Shown: positions 11,853 to 22,632 of the stretch, one piece after another
How positions within the stretch are numbered: position 1 is the stretch's first letter
How the letters are laid out: each line of letters begins with the position of its first letter
Assembly: GCA_911728455.2 (NCBI GenBank)
Contig: OU452228.1
Coordinates: forward strand, 14,584,104-14,648,103
Source of the DNA: Marthasterias glacialis
Taxonomy: Eukaryota; Echinodermata; Asteroidea; Forcipulatida; Asteriidae
Reading direction: 5' to 3'
DNA: 64,000 nt
The notes under the pieces: model-generated
The model's database searches: none
Seen by the model: only the letters and a program-made list of their open reading frames with translations
What the model was told of the DNA's origin: nothing
Translations under genes and position numbers: made by a program

Positions 11853-12043
11853 ATCGCTTCTCGGCCTTTTGGCTAAGATCATGTGTAGTATCTGTTCTTT
11901 TCAGCTTAATATCTGAAACGCTGCTCATTGAGCAGCCAGTATATTAAACTGATTTTTGGATCTGGGCCATGGAATAGGGGCTTGCCTCGTCCTGGCCACG
12001 GGTTGGCCTGGTATTGCACTACATCCAGGATTCGGCCCACTCC
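11853..12043 (+). ncRNA. RNU2: U2 spliceosomal snRNA
   Basis: The sequence begins ATCGCTTCTCGGCCTTTTGG, the canonical U2 5' end. It contains the branch-point recognition word GTAGTA, the Sm-site region GATTTTTGG, and the stem-loop III/IV region with GGCCTGGTATTGCACTACAT; its length of about 191 nt is normal for U2. U2 pairs with the intron branch point in the spliceosome. Stem-loop IIb is a perfect GCTGCTC/GAGCAGC hairpin. Compared with the vertebrate form, the outer pair of stem-loop IIa is swapped from A-U to U-A (TTCAG...CTGAA), so pairing is kept, which argues for function. One base just before GTGTAGTA is T rather than A. An intact body plus a downstream 3'-box match favours a real gene over a retropseudogene. 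I could not identify a proximal sequence element upstream with confidence. Confidence 0.93.
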
Positions 12044-12068
12044 CCATCATGGGGAAATAATCAAAGCA

Positions 12069-12077
12069 AAAGATAGA
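12069..12077 (+). promoter_or_regulatory. snRNA 3' box-like element
   Basis: AAAGATAGA fits the AAARNNAGA core of the snRNA 3' box, which directs 3'-end formation of pol II snRNAs. It lies about 26 nt after the mature U2 3' end, within the usual distance. The GTTT half of the consensus is not clear here. Confidence 0.5.
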
Positions 12078-12175
12078 AACTTGTAATAAGTGGTGAAAGT
12101 GTCAACAGCACTGCTGTAAGTGGTGATTTGTTTCATTCGTGACCAATCTGGAAATAATTATTTATTTCTCTTTGA

Positions 12176-12242
12176 GGAGAGTCTCATTACGCTTACATCG
12201 TTTCACAATCCCAATTACACAGTTAACAGACCGAGCATACGC
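12176..12242. repeat. Dispersed direct repeat, copy 1 (second copy 13413-13480)
   Basis: A segment of about 67 bp containing ACATCGTTTCACA(A/T)TCCCAA and TTAACAGACCGAGCA recurs in the same orientation at 13413-13480 with several substitutions. Nearby at 13560-13600 the word ACCGAGTT is repeated three times. It is probably the remnant of a repeat family. Confidence 0.55.
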
Positions 12243-13790
12243 TTTAATCGGCATCTGGTCGCATATTTTTTTTTTATATGAATAAACCTTTTCAAATTAA
12301 AAAAAACAAAAACAAATCAAAGTCTCCCACAGAATTAAGGGAGGGAGAATAATATGGGAGTGTTGTATAAACGATACGAAAGTGTATATTCGACAGACAA
12401 GATTGTAAAAGAAAATCAATTATTTGTCATAGGTTTTTATTAAAGGTTCTTATAACAAGCAGTCAGAACTGAGTCATATAGCCCTAATCATTTCGTTCCC
12501 TCGAAATAACTTATTTCATTCCCTCGGAATTTTAGTTTTTGAGAGATCAAATTATCATTCCTTGGGACAAATCAATATTTCGAGGGTAGGAAATAGTGGA
12601 GTATGTCATGCACTTGAAGTAATAAATCGTTCCTCTAAATAACTGTTCCTCACCTAGGTACCTAAGGGCGGGCTCCGTAAATTGATTAACGTGAAACAGT
12701 TTTTCATCTAAAACCTGAACACTGGTTGTTTCCATGTCGTTATTGAAAACCAGAGGGGACGCCGGCCCCTTCTGCACAGTATTATTAACTTTACATCAAA
12801 TTATACATGTAACACCTGTGTGCGGGCCAGTTTTGGGTTAGTTTTAAAAAATGCTATCTCAACACAAAGACTTGTCAACGGCATCTTTAAATTGAAAGCC
12901 AATGTATAGGGTTTGCTTGAGTACAATCACACTGCTAAATGAATTGTGGTGCATCAAAGGTGCCGGGCCGGCTAATAGCCTGTAGTTTTGGACAATCAAA
13001 ATTAAGTGACCGCTGTCACCATAGCTCTAAGTAAGCCTATGGGCTGGTACAATACTGATTGTAATTAATGGCGAACAAAGAATTGATGCGTTGGATCACA
13101 TGTTCGATATATATGTTAAATAAAAAATTTTAAAACGCCAGCAAAGAAAAAGAAAAGATTCTTGCAGTTGGGTAATGTCTACAAGAAAGAGGCCACTGTA
13201 ATTCAATTGATATAAATGTGAATATTAAACAATATAGGCTACACAATTACTCAACACTAGTATTTCTAAGCAATGTATAACTGTGCAAGTTAAGTTTTAA
13301 ACATATCAAGTCATATCATATCGGCCTTATACTATCGTACAAAAACCAAGATCTGTTTCCTGGTGCCTTTAGAATAAAGTGCTCAGCAGCATTGAAAAAG
13401 TGAGTTTGTTTTTGACCGAGAAAGTCTCATCTCATTAACATCGTTTCACATTCCCAATTACATAGTTAATAGACCGAGCAAATTTTTCTCCTCGACCTAA
13501 ACCCGTAATGATAACCATAAAATACATGCTGTACTTTTGTACACGTTTTCCCATTGGGACCGAGTTGACTCGGACCGAGTTGACATGGGACCGAGTTAAC
13601 CGGCACCCCTCATTACGATGATCTGATGGTCAAAAAAGAGTTCCAGTGCGTTTTGATTTGTTCATAAACTTGACATGACCATCATTGTTCTCGTCAGATC
13701 TTTCAACTAGTGTTCCAACATACCATTCTTTAAACGTTTTTTAAACTCGTACAACCAAAAATATGCACACTCAATTAAAAGTATGCACTT
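12243..13790. other. Noncoding stretch downstream of U2
   Basis: Apart from the repeat pair and the ACCGAGTTGAC words near 13560-13600, nothing is recognised. A 76-codon minus-strand frame at 12547-12777 has no domain. Confidence 0.4.
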
Positions 13791-13839
13791 GGGTTATGTT
13801 ATTACAAAGGCAAACAAAGAATTTGTTGCAATAGTATAC

Positions 13840-13954
13840 CTTGACCATAGCATTTCCCTAATAGTAGTTCCAGAAGGTGTTGCCTTTTGAGGTGTGGGTG
13901 TGACATCTTCAAGTTGAGTATCATCAGTGAAGCTGCTGCTGGAAGTGTCCTTAT
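13840..13954 (-). CDS. Possible internal exon, Ser/Thr-rich (unknown protein)
   Basis: On the minus strand a 3' splice site (TTATTGACAG) at 13955 is followed by 115 nt of open frame and a 5' splice site (AAG|GTATAC). The peptide is short, Ser/Thr/Asp-rich and ends IREMLWSR. The exon starts in phase 1, exactly matching the phase-1 end of the candidate exon at 14271-14410, so the two can be joined without a stop. I do not recognise the protein. No other exons of this gene were found. Confidence 0.35.
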
Positions 13955-14270
13955 CTGTCAATAAAATATTCACAAACACATGGACATATTATCAATTACA
14001 GCCTTACTGGCTCCCACAGATAGCATTACCTTCATTAAGGTTCTCCTTCAAGTTTTCCATTCACCACAAAGCAATTTACCGGTGACATAGGTGACTTTAA
14101 ACCACTTTCTTAAAAAAAAAAAAACATAACCAGAAACATAACCAAAAACCAACTCTGATCCCACGAAGGAATTGTGATTTCGGATGGAATGTCGACTCCA
14201 ATTTCCATACCGTCGAAACCTGTCGAGCTCTAAAACTAACACCACCGAATGAGCTTTGGCTTTGCTTTAC

Positions 14271-14410
14271 CTTCTGGAAAGTCCAAATCACCACAGTCAT
14301 TGATGTCATCATCATCTTGGATCACTTCCTCTTGTGATTCTTCATCTTCGTAACTGGCATTTTCCAGGTGAAAGGGGTTCTCTCTTTCAGTCATTGGAGG
14401 AAAACAAGTC
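14271..14410 (-). CDS. Possible internal exon, acidic (unknown protein)
   Basis: A minus-strand acceptor (TTTTTTCCCCGACAG) precedes a 140-nt open segment ending at GAAG|GTAAAG. The encoded peptide is very acidic, with a DDDDIND stretch. It enters in phase 2 and leaves in phase 1, compatible with the exon at 13840-13954. A MITE begins only about 15 bp upstream of the acceptor, so the branch point would have to lie inside the MITE. A small exon between the two cannot be excluded. The protein family is unknown. Confidence 0.35.
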
Positions 14411-14425
14411 CTGTCGGGGAAAAAA

Positions 14426-14763
14426 TATAGACCATGTTACCTGTGACATCACATGTTTACAAAAGAGCCACAGAACCTGGACTTCCTGCAGGCAGGATTT
14501 GTACACGGCTCAATGGGAAAATACTTTAAATCTTTCATTTTATGGAGATTGCACTGTCCGATTGTCATCAACTTTGGATATGAAGGAAAGGGGCACATCT
14601 CACAACTAGTTCAGCTCTCATTTTAATAGCCATTGAATTTATGTGGAAATTATGATACAAAATGTAAAATTTCTCATATGTCCCATGCAGTATCTTGCCT
14701 GCCAGTAATTGCCCTGGAATGTACAAGGTCACTCTTTTGTAAACAAGGGTCACATGGTCTATA
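14426..14763 (+). mobile_element. TATAGACCATG MITE, copy 1
   Basis: This 338-bp noncoding element is bounded by TATAGACCATGTNACC and its inverse GGTCACATGGTCTATA, with TA at each edge compatible with a TA target duplication. Two further copies occur at 49885-50223 (same strand) and 53204-53541 (opposite strand), with only a few differences among the three. The small open frames on both strands are shared because the copies are young, not because they are genes. TA duplication would suggest Tc1/mariner-type mobilisation, which is inference. Confidence 0.85.
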
Positions 14764-14781
14764 GAAAGATTCGTTAACAAT

Positions 14782-15400
14782 TATTTATTTATTCATTTAT
14801 TTATTTATTTCAAGATCTTTATACAGGCTACAAATATCAGCTCAACGGCTGTTTTTACATTATGCTCCTGTGTCTTAAAAATGAGAAAACTGAAAAAACA
14901 TTATTACTTTAAAATATACTTACAGTTAGAGTAGAAGAGATTTTTAAAAAGAAAAACATCAAGAGGATTAAAAAAACTTAATTATTAATTGTTTATACAT
15001 ATTTGTAACAGGCACGAGTGCGGCTAGCACACTCTATGCCGATACATAATAAATTTACAAGTTTACACTGAAGTTTTTCTTCTAAATTCTTCTAAATATA
15101 AAGATTGTTTTATTTCTTATCCCGACTACTACGAAGGGAGGGCGATTAATACGCTGTATTAAACTAAACTGAGATAATATAAATGTATTAATCTCAGCTT
15201 CAAATAAAATATAATTAAAAATCAAACCTGACGGTTCTCAAATAAAAAGAATTATAAGTTTACTTAATACAATGAAAATGCAATATGTGATTGGATAAAT
15301 GAATGGCCTATCTGTAATGGCTGGACTTGGATGAAGGAAGAAACGGTGGCTTTGAAGATACTATGATGAGAAGTTGAAGGAATAGTGGCGTTGAAGGTGA
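14782..15400. other. (TTTA)n and AT-rich noncoding stretch
   Basis: A TTTA-type microsatellite occupies 14782-14811. The rest is AT-rich with no recognised gene and may include untranslated edges of the retroelement that follows. Confidence 0.45.
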
Positions 15401-15579
15401 TGGGGGAACTCAAAGCGATGTGAAAACAGCTTCCTGTTCTTGGTCAGGGGACAGGATACTGTTTTCGTTACAAAATATGCAGATGATGTTATGAAGAATC
15501 ACGCTGTCCTGCTGGCTCTCTTTTACTTGAATCCGCCTAGAGCAGGACAGGGGATGAACATATAAATTAATGGAGTGTT

Positions 15580-16659
15580 TCTTTAAGCTGGGTTGGCGCA
15601 ATCCAACGCAGATATCTGACAGAGGCAAAGTGTACAAACTGAAGAAACTTGGAGGGTTAATTCTTACAACTTTCCTCTGTCGGAGTCCAGTGGCCAATAA
15701 CACCGATGCCTCTGTCTCATTGGCACTACCAACTAAACGAGTTAGGACATCGGTGGTGGGGCGGAGGCCGCTTGGGCTGTTGGTGCAGCTGCCTGCCACA
15801 TCACCCCCTGTGGAGGCAGGTTCTTGTTTAACTGCATATTATTGGATGGTTTAGAGTGCTTAGGAGGGTTACGGCAACCGCGGGCAATGTGACCTGGTTG
15901 ACGGCACTTGAAACATTCAAACCGAGTTGGTGGAGGACGGTTTGATGTCAGAGGAAAACTATGGAACGGAGGTGGAGGAGACAGTGGATGGAGTGGTGGT
16001 GAGGCCACCAGGGCAACCTTGAGTTCTGCTAGAGAAGATGTGATAGCGGACAGGGCATCTTTAAAATCAGGGTTCGTAGGTGGGCGGAGAGGGCCAGTGG
16101 GAAGGTCCTTTGTTGGGCGTTTGCCCATGCGGACAAGTCACACTAAATGGTCGAATGAAGCGATCTCGTCTTTCTTGTGGCGGCAGATATTTTTTAGGTG
16201 TTGCTCACGAAGCCCGCACCAAAATATCTGCCGAAGCACAACGTCCATGGAGGCCTCAGGAAGGCCACCACGTCGGCTTGCCTCATATACGAGGAGCTTG
16301 AGACGGCGGCCGAAGCCAGCAGCCATCGTCTAGTCCTCTTGATGGCTGTTATAGGCCTTTTCGAGGAGAGTTGGGCCATCTTGGACTGTGCCATAGCTCC
16401 CCTCCAGTTCTAGTACAATTGCCCCAATCGATGCATGGGGGCCGAGCGTTTGAATTAGCCAACTGGGCTCCCCACGAATCGATTGGCGGACATAAGGGGC
16501 AAGAATTTGCTCGGTATATGTGCCGTCACGAAGCAAGGATGCGACTTCGAATTTCCATGAGTCGAAGTTGACACCATGCCCCTTTGACGACACATCTCCA
16601 AAGATAGGAGATATTTGAGGAGGCTGGCACATAACCAGCAATAAAGACAAATAAATCAC
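15580..16659 (-). pseudogene. PNMA/Ty3-like gag pseudogene with zinc knuckle
   Basis: On the minus strand one frame runs from 16659 to 15742, interrupted by in-frame stops near 16330 (TAG) and 16137 (TGA). The N-terminal part has the FDSWKFEV...LLRDGTY...PYVRQSIRG pattern seen in gag-derived proteins of the paraneoplastic-Ma type and their parent LTR elements. A Pro-rich linker follows, then an intact C-x2-C-x4-H-x4-C knuckle (CFKCRQPGHIARGC) near 15898. After 15742 similarity continues in another frame to about 15580 (LTRLVGSANETE), indicating a frameshift. Gag proteins form the particle and bind RNA. No protease, reverse transcriptase or LTR was found next to it. Its upstream end abuts the truncated DIRS element. 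Confidence 0.65.
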
Positions 16660-17710
16660 TTATGATCTAAAGCTGACCTGTTGTTCCATGACTCTGCTAC
16701 AGCGGGCAAACTATGTAAAGGTATCTTGTAACCCTCTCTAATAATGTCCAATACTACTTGGATGGAACCAATGGATTTCCATCTACTCATTGGTGCTTTT
16801 AACCTACCAACTGGAGTAGGTACGGAAGCGCTACCTGTATGACGGTCATTGTTACCTGCCATTGCGGTTGATTTGGACTGACTACCTGACTTACGCCTTG
16901 CTTTTGCGGTTGCGTCTTTAAAAGAAATGGAATGCAAATTCCCTGTGCTGTAATAGCTAGCCTCTGATCTATTAATGCCAAACGTATTGGAAACGTTACT
17001 TATCTTTGCCTCTGTATCACCGGTCTTCTCCAAGCTTTTGCACTCGGCTCGCCAATGACCGGGCTTCCCACAGGAAAAATAGGTCCCTGGTTTCCTGGTG
17101 AAACTCGTCCCCCCTCTGTTGTATGTTGCGGCTGCGTTGGATTGTTGTGGTTGCTGTGCGTAGGGATGTGGCCGGTTGAAGCGGGTTACTTTTTTGGAAC
17201 GTTTTATCTTTCTCTGAGCTCTCGTCTCCGCTTTCCACATCTTCTTTTCGTCCTCGGAATCGTCAGCGATAACATTGGCCTCGTACTCGGCGACGGTCTT
17301 CCATCTTAACTCTGAACTATCGGCCAGCTTAACCAGCTTCTGCCTGTGGTCTATAAGCTGTATACCTTCTGAAATTTTCTCCTGTGCCTTGGTGGTCGCT
17401 CTGCTAACTTGCGGATCCTCCTTCAACAGTGCCTCGACTTGCTTAAGTTTCTCCTGCACTTTTTTGCATTTGCTTTAAATTGCTCCTCGTTGCCCTTCTT
17501 ACTGAACTTGTATTTGTCATTGTTAATCTGCTTGATTTTAGCCACTTGCACAGCACTTAGTTTTCTCTGGTTTTCGCTAACTTGCTGATGGAACCCTTGT
17601 AGCTTTGAAGAAATCAGTTCATCTAGATTACTCAATAAATGATTCTGAGAATCTTTGATTTGCTCATGGACCTTGCGTTGAATTAATGCTGAGATGTCTG
17701 TAGCGTCCAT
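16660..17710 (-). pseudogene. DIRS-type retrotransposon fragment (gag and start of pol)
   Basis: The minus-strand frame starts with a coiled-coil-like segment (17710-17470). After a -1-type break near 17470 it continues as VAEYEANVIADDSEDEKK, a Lys/Arg-rich region and a zinc knuckle near 17075 whose first cysteine is tyrosine (Y-x2-C-x4-H-x4-C). The end contains the GRL...WKSIG...VLDIIREGYKIPL pattern that precedes the reverse transcriptase of DIRS/Ngaro-type (tyrosine-recombinase) retroelements. The sequence stops shortly after NNRSALDHK, before the RT catalytic motifs, where the PNMA-like gag begins. RT, RNase H, methyltransferase and recombinase are missing. Confidence 0.7.
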
Positions 17711-19184
17711 GCTGAAACCGTCAAAGTTGACCGTTGTTGTAATGTCTAGTGGTTCAGGCTAGAATGACCATCCCGTGCTAACAACACCCATGTTCAAAGA
17801 TGTAACGACCCAACAATGCCTCAAAGAAGTGTGTACAGTGACAAATTAAAAGTTAAAATGTTTGATGTTAATTGACTCACCGAGCACGCAGAGGAAACCA
17901 CAACCCGTTTACTCTTCTGCGTTTCCCTCTTTCCATTTGTCAATCTGCTCTTCACTTCCTTCAATTCCTGAGCAAGTCTTTTGCAGATGAGTTAGTTGGG
18001 GTCTCGGGTTAAACAGGCCTGGGTGTACTAGATCGAGTCAGTAAAAAATCGGACCGATAAGCAATAGTTGGACTCTCAGATGAAACAGGCCTGGGTGAAC
18101 TAGATCGAGTCGGTGTGTGGGACCGATATAAAACGTTAACACGTAGCTCACCCGTTGAGGATGATTGTGGACGAAGTGAAAAGCCTAATGCATTGACACA
18201 AGGACCACCGGATGAACTCTTCCTTGACACCGGTGTAGAAGACTCGAGAAACGACGTTTCTGAACTTTCATTGATATCTTCATCGTCCATGAAAGAGTCA
18301 CGATCAATTTCATTTAAGATGTCATCCGCGACTAGAATGCGGCGAGATGCCATGTTGTTTTGTCTGGTTTAAGTGTGGGTTTACTCAAGACAAAGCGCAG
18401 TGTGAGCTTGAAAAGTCAGAGTGTGTTTTTTGAAGTTCGTGCCACAGAATTTACTCTCCAATGAGAAGGCAAAACTGCAATCACATGATCAGAGCCTGTG
18501 TCAATTAGTTACAAAGGTTCCTTTGTCTTCCGAATACGCATGGTGATTCATCACTAGCAGCTGTGAGCTCAAGCAAAACCACAACAAAATCTGAAGCCAA
18601 GACTACCCTAACGTTTCCTAGTAACCGATACTTTCAAGCCAACAGGACTGTGTAGTAGCAACTCATCGCTTTACTTTCTAAACCTTATTCCTGTTTCAAC
18701 ACGGTCCCACCTACAACTTTAAGGTAAGTAAATACAATAAATCAGCAAGTATATATAACAATAAATAAAGTAACAATAAAAACTTAAATATCCTCCTAAT
18801 TCAGTGTTATGTCTGCATTAACATTATTGTGTGTGGTTATTAATCACGGTGCGGCCGTCTTGTCTTACTAAATCAATCTAACCAAAACGAGGCTGAAAGA
18901 AAATTATATTCTGTTTCCCGTTTCGTATCATGAGGGTGTGTATTCAAGATGAAATTAACATAATCTGTGTGTGTGGTTAAAGTCTTATTATCACTCTCCG
19001 AATTAGAGATATTAGCCGATCATCTGATTTGATGATTTATTTAGCTCGTACTGGAAGATAAGAAAATTAAGTTGAAAAATTTTAATCCTCGTATGTTAGG
19101 ATCAAATATATTATTGATTTATGCATGGCAATGCTTTTCATTGTGATGGTTTGTGTCCATCCCCTATAGATCTTTTTTGTAAGA
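17711..19184. other. Intergenic stretch with an unassigned 114-codon frame
   Basis: A minus-strand frame at 18009-18353 begins with ATG and encodes an acidic N-terminus (ILVADDILNEIDRDSFMDDE) followed by Ser/Pro repeats of the type RSSSPRPVSSESPT. Such acidic starts are common in transposase and Gag-like first exons, but I cannot assign it. I see nothing else from 18400 to 19184. Confidence 0.35.
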
Positions 19185-19331
19185 ATGAAGGAAAAACGGC
19201 GAGTATGTCCAGCTTGTGCGAGAGATTTGTCACGAAGGGCATTCTACTACCATAACAAAACTTCTACAAAAATGGCAGATGGACTTGTGACAAACAGCCA
19301 CTCTCCTGCTCTTCATCCTTACCACAAAAAG
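19185..19331 (+). CDS. Probable first coding exon of a CMC/EnSpm transposase
   Basis: An ATG opens a frame with CPACARDLSRRAFYYH, a C-x2-C...H zinc-finger-like start, and ends at AAAAAG|GTATTT. A second candidate exon follows at about 19579-19732 (acceptor TTTAATTGCAG; donor GATAAA|GTAAGG), acidic and Ser/Thr-rich, whose phase-0 end fits the main exon at 22633. The join between the first two exons is uncertain: the nearest acceptor is out of phase, while CAG|TCA at 19599-19601 is in phase. Assignment to the transposase rests on order, strand and phase, not on similarity. Confidence 0.4.
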
Positions 19332-19732
19332 GTATTTTACTGGTTTTACGTGAAACCATTTATCAAAAACTAAATGGTCACAGTGACAAAATTAATGATC
19401 TCACTTTGTGTGGTTCAACATATACACGCAAAAAAAAAACCTTTACCAATCTTTGGCTTCTGTTATAAATTTCATTGGCCTATACGCTTTTTTATTTCTG
19501 TTTTAGGTACTCTTTACCAATCCTGTGCTTTGTTTTCAATTGTTGTATTCAAACTTTCTATCGGTACTTTAATTGCAGCCCATTCATCCAAAGAACAGTC
19601 ACATGATAGTATGCCAAACGAGGTTTCAGCTGCTGTTAATTCCAGTACAGAAATCGAGATTGACCTAACGGATCACACGCACGCGTGCAGTTCAGTGCCT
19701 CAAGATGATTCAGCCAACAAAAATGATAAAGT

Positions 19733-22632
19733 AAGGATTTATTTATTTATTTATTGTTGATTTATAAACCACAAAAAGCGTTTTTTTTTTATCAAAGTCG
19801 TTTCTTTGAGAAAATTCAAATTTTCAGGAATGGCCATTCCAAATGTTATGGAAGCAATTGAAGTTATACTACACAATTTCTTGTTGGAACACTCTAAAAC
19901 TACAGTTAGTCAAAACAGCCTTAATTAGTCATTTTAGACTATTTTTGACTAATTTTAGTCAAAATGTGGTCTAAAAGGACTAATTAACGTTGTTTTGACT
20001 AAGTTAGTTTCAGAGTAAAGAGTAAACTCGTTTAGATTCGATTCGTTACTCTTACTTAAGTTAGTGCAATAGGCAATGGTAATTTGCAGGTCTACAAAAG
20101 CTGGTTTGGCAATTATTTCCAGCAGCTGACTTATATGAATTGAAAGGCAACCCAAAAAAGCAAATTCCTACATTTACAAATGGGTAAGGAGCTTGTAAAA
20201 CGCTTCTGAAATGTCCTACATGTATATTGCACCGGAGCCCATCTAATGTTTAACATTTTCAATAACAGTGTCCGTAAAAACAATCTTGGCCTCAAGGTAT
20301 AATCATTTTGGAGAGGACAGTGCACCGACGGATTACCTTGACTAGCAAACTTATTTGCCCGTGGTGCTTCTGCCGGTGGAAACTCTTGGGACGGATCGCC
20401 CGCTTCAAGATACACATTTGTGGGGGTTCCCTTCGTCTGTTATGAGTATTCGCCACTTTATCATACCTCGGATCAGCATTGACAATAAGCCCGAACCCAA
20501 CTTTGGGAAGCAATTTTGTCACAATAATAGACGAGACTAGGGACATTTCACAAATTTCATATTTTACTTTTGCTTGGGCCCACAAAAAAGTTAAAAGTGA
20601 ACGAAGTTGACCTTGTTTGAAGATTTTAAGTAGTGCCTGCCCTTAACAAAAAAAAATCGTATCCTTCTGTAAATGTCCACATAGTGTCACTAAGACCGAA
20701 AGAGTAAACGAACAAAATAGAATTATCTTTTTGCGAAAACATTGTTGTTCAATCGAGGGGAAAATAGTAAGGAATCGCCTCAGATTTCACCAAAGATCAT
20801 AGAGAATCAGGGGCACTTAACGGGCTCCAAACCCCGCTGCATAGGGCCACCCGCTACGCATTTATTATGGATAGAATTGCTGGTGATACATTCTGTGTGA
20901 TCTGCTTATCATTCAAAATATATCCACCTCCTTTTATACTTTGGAATTAGTAAACACTATCAACCTGGAAATATTTATAGCCCTCAAAGCTTACGCCCCC
21001 TATCTGAAAATCCTGAATCCGCCCCGATTACAAATGAAATTATGGCCTGAGTTGGAAGCCTGATTTAAAAAAAAAGTGACGGTTTTCATATTTTCATCTA
21101 ATGAATTCCAGTCGTGTAAAAGTTTTTCAAACATATTTCATCCGATTGTTGTCGTTATGTCAATATGTCGTCCTTCATAGTTATACACACAGTCGAGGGG
21201 CAACGTTACAAAAGTTTCATTCAGTAACAGCCCGAGGGGATTGTTCAAAAGATTTGGGTTTTCATACACATATCAACACTTTTGCTCGGGTTGTATTAAT
21301 TTGGTTATAATTCCAATTCTACACCCGAGATTCTGGATAAGTTCACCATATCAATATTCAGGTTAGCATTATTTATACATTGAACACACAACCCAAATTT
21401 CTTAAATCTTTATCTGGAAACGTTGGAAGTTACAAATGATAAAGAGATAGTTTATCAGTGCATGGGGTCTTTACAGTACAGTTGAAACATAGGTTTTTGT
21501 CTTTGAACATATGCCCTATACAAAACTAAGTCAAACTGTTTTTGTCAAATACGTCTGTAGTAAAGAAAGTAAAAACGTAAATTAAACAGAAGGCCTATCA
21601 GGCACAATTATAGGAAGGCCATTGTGTGGTCATTGACTGAGATAAATGATTGTTCCCATTGAGGTCAATACTAGGTTTATGGAATGTCTCCTTTGACCCT
21701 CCACTCCCCCTCATGAGGTTATTACTTAGCCGTCAAACAGTACCGGTGCGGTATGCAATTACAAGTTTCCCATTTTCGACTTGCTATGGTATACTTTATT
21801 CGGCTTACAGGACGTAGGTTTCAATTTATCTCATTCGTCTGAACTTAGGAAATAATTAAAAAGAACAATATTTTCTATATGTAGGTCCCACCGTTAGTTT
21901 TATAATACTGATGACTCAAGACCAGTAAACTAAAAAGCAAGAAAAAAAGAAGTTAGAATGGTTGCTTAGGGAAGAGTAAAATCACATAAGCATAATTTTG
22001 TTGTCAGTAATCATACGCGTCAACCATTGGCAAGCCTTTGCTCTTAGGTTCAATCACCATAATGACATTACATGTGCCTGAAGAATTTTTTTTTTTTTAA
22101 TAATTGGAAAGCAAAATATGGTTTTGTCAGAAACTCATACCTATGTATGCAACAAAAGTGCCTCCATGATCAGAACAACATTTATAACTTCTCAGCACAT
22201 GAGCACAAAAATGTCTAGAAACAAAAATAAATAAAACTAAGGGGAAACAACGCAAAAACCATTGAACTGTTTCCTATGGCTTTATATTGTTTGAGTATGT
22301 CCTTGGTTTTATGTTAATGCAGTGTATCGTATAGTTTACTTTCACAACGCCCCAATTTTCTATGGGGCTGCTCTTGCCGGCATTTGCGGTTTTCATCCCA
22401 GGACAATTGCACCACAAGTGCAAATAGGCATACCATTGCTATTACCCTCGCTTCCTGAGCTTAAATTGTGAAAACATGGGCATTAGTCTAATAAATACTT
22501 CTTGTACAGATGAATCATCAAATACCTGTATAGATCACGACCTGCTTTTTATTTTTTGAGATTGTTGTATATTACTATAGAAGATCAAAACTTTCACTAA
22601 TTACAGTCATATTCTTGTAATGTTCGTTTAAG
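19733..22632. other. Putative long intron of the transposase gene
   Basis: About 2.9 kb of noncoding sequence lies between the candidate second exon and the main transposase exon. It contains a run of GACTAA/TTAGTC words near 19905-20000. I recognise no gene, RNA or clear TE in it. Confidence 0.35.

Noticed and set aside
14568..14780. A 61-70 codon frame shared at 14568-14780, 50.0 kb and 53214-53399, and another on the opposite strand
   Set aside because: They lie inside copies of one young MITE. Both strands are open only because the copies are nearly identical, and one copy already breaks the frame with an indel.
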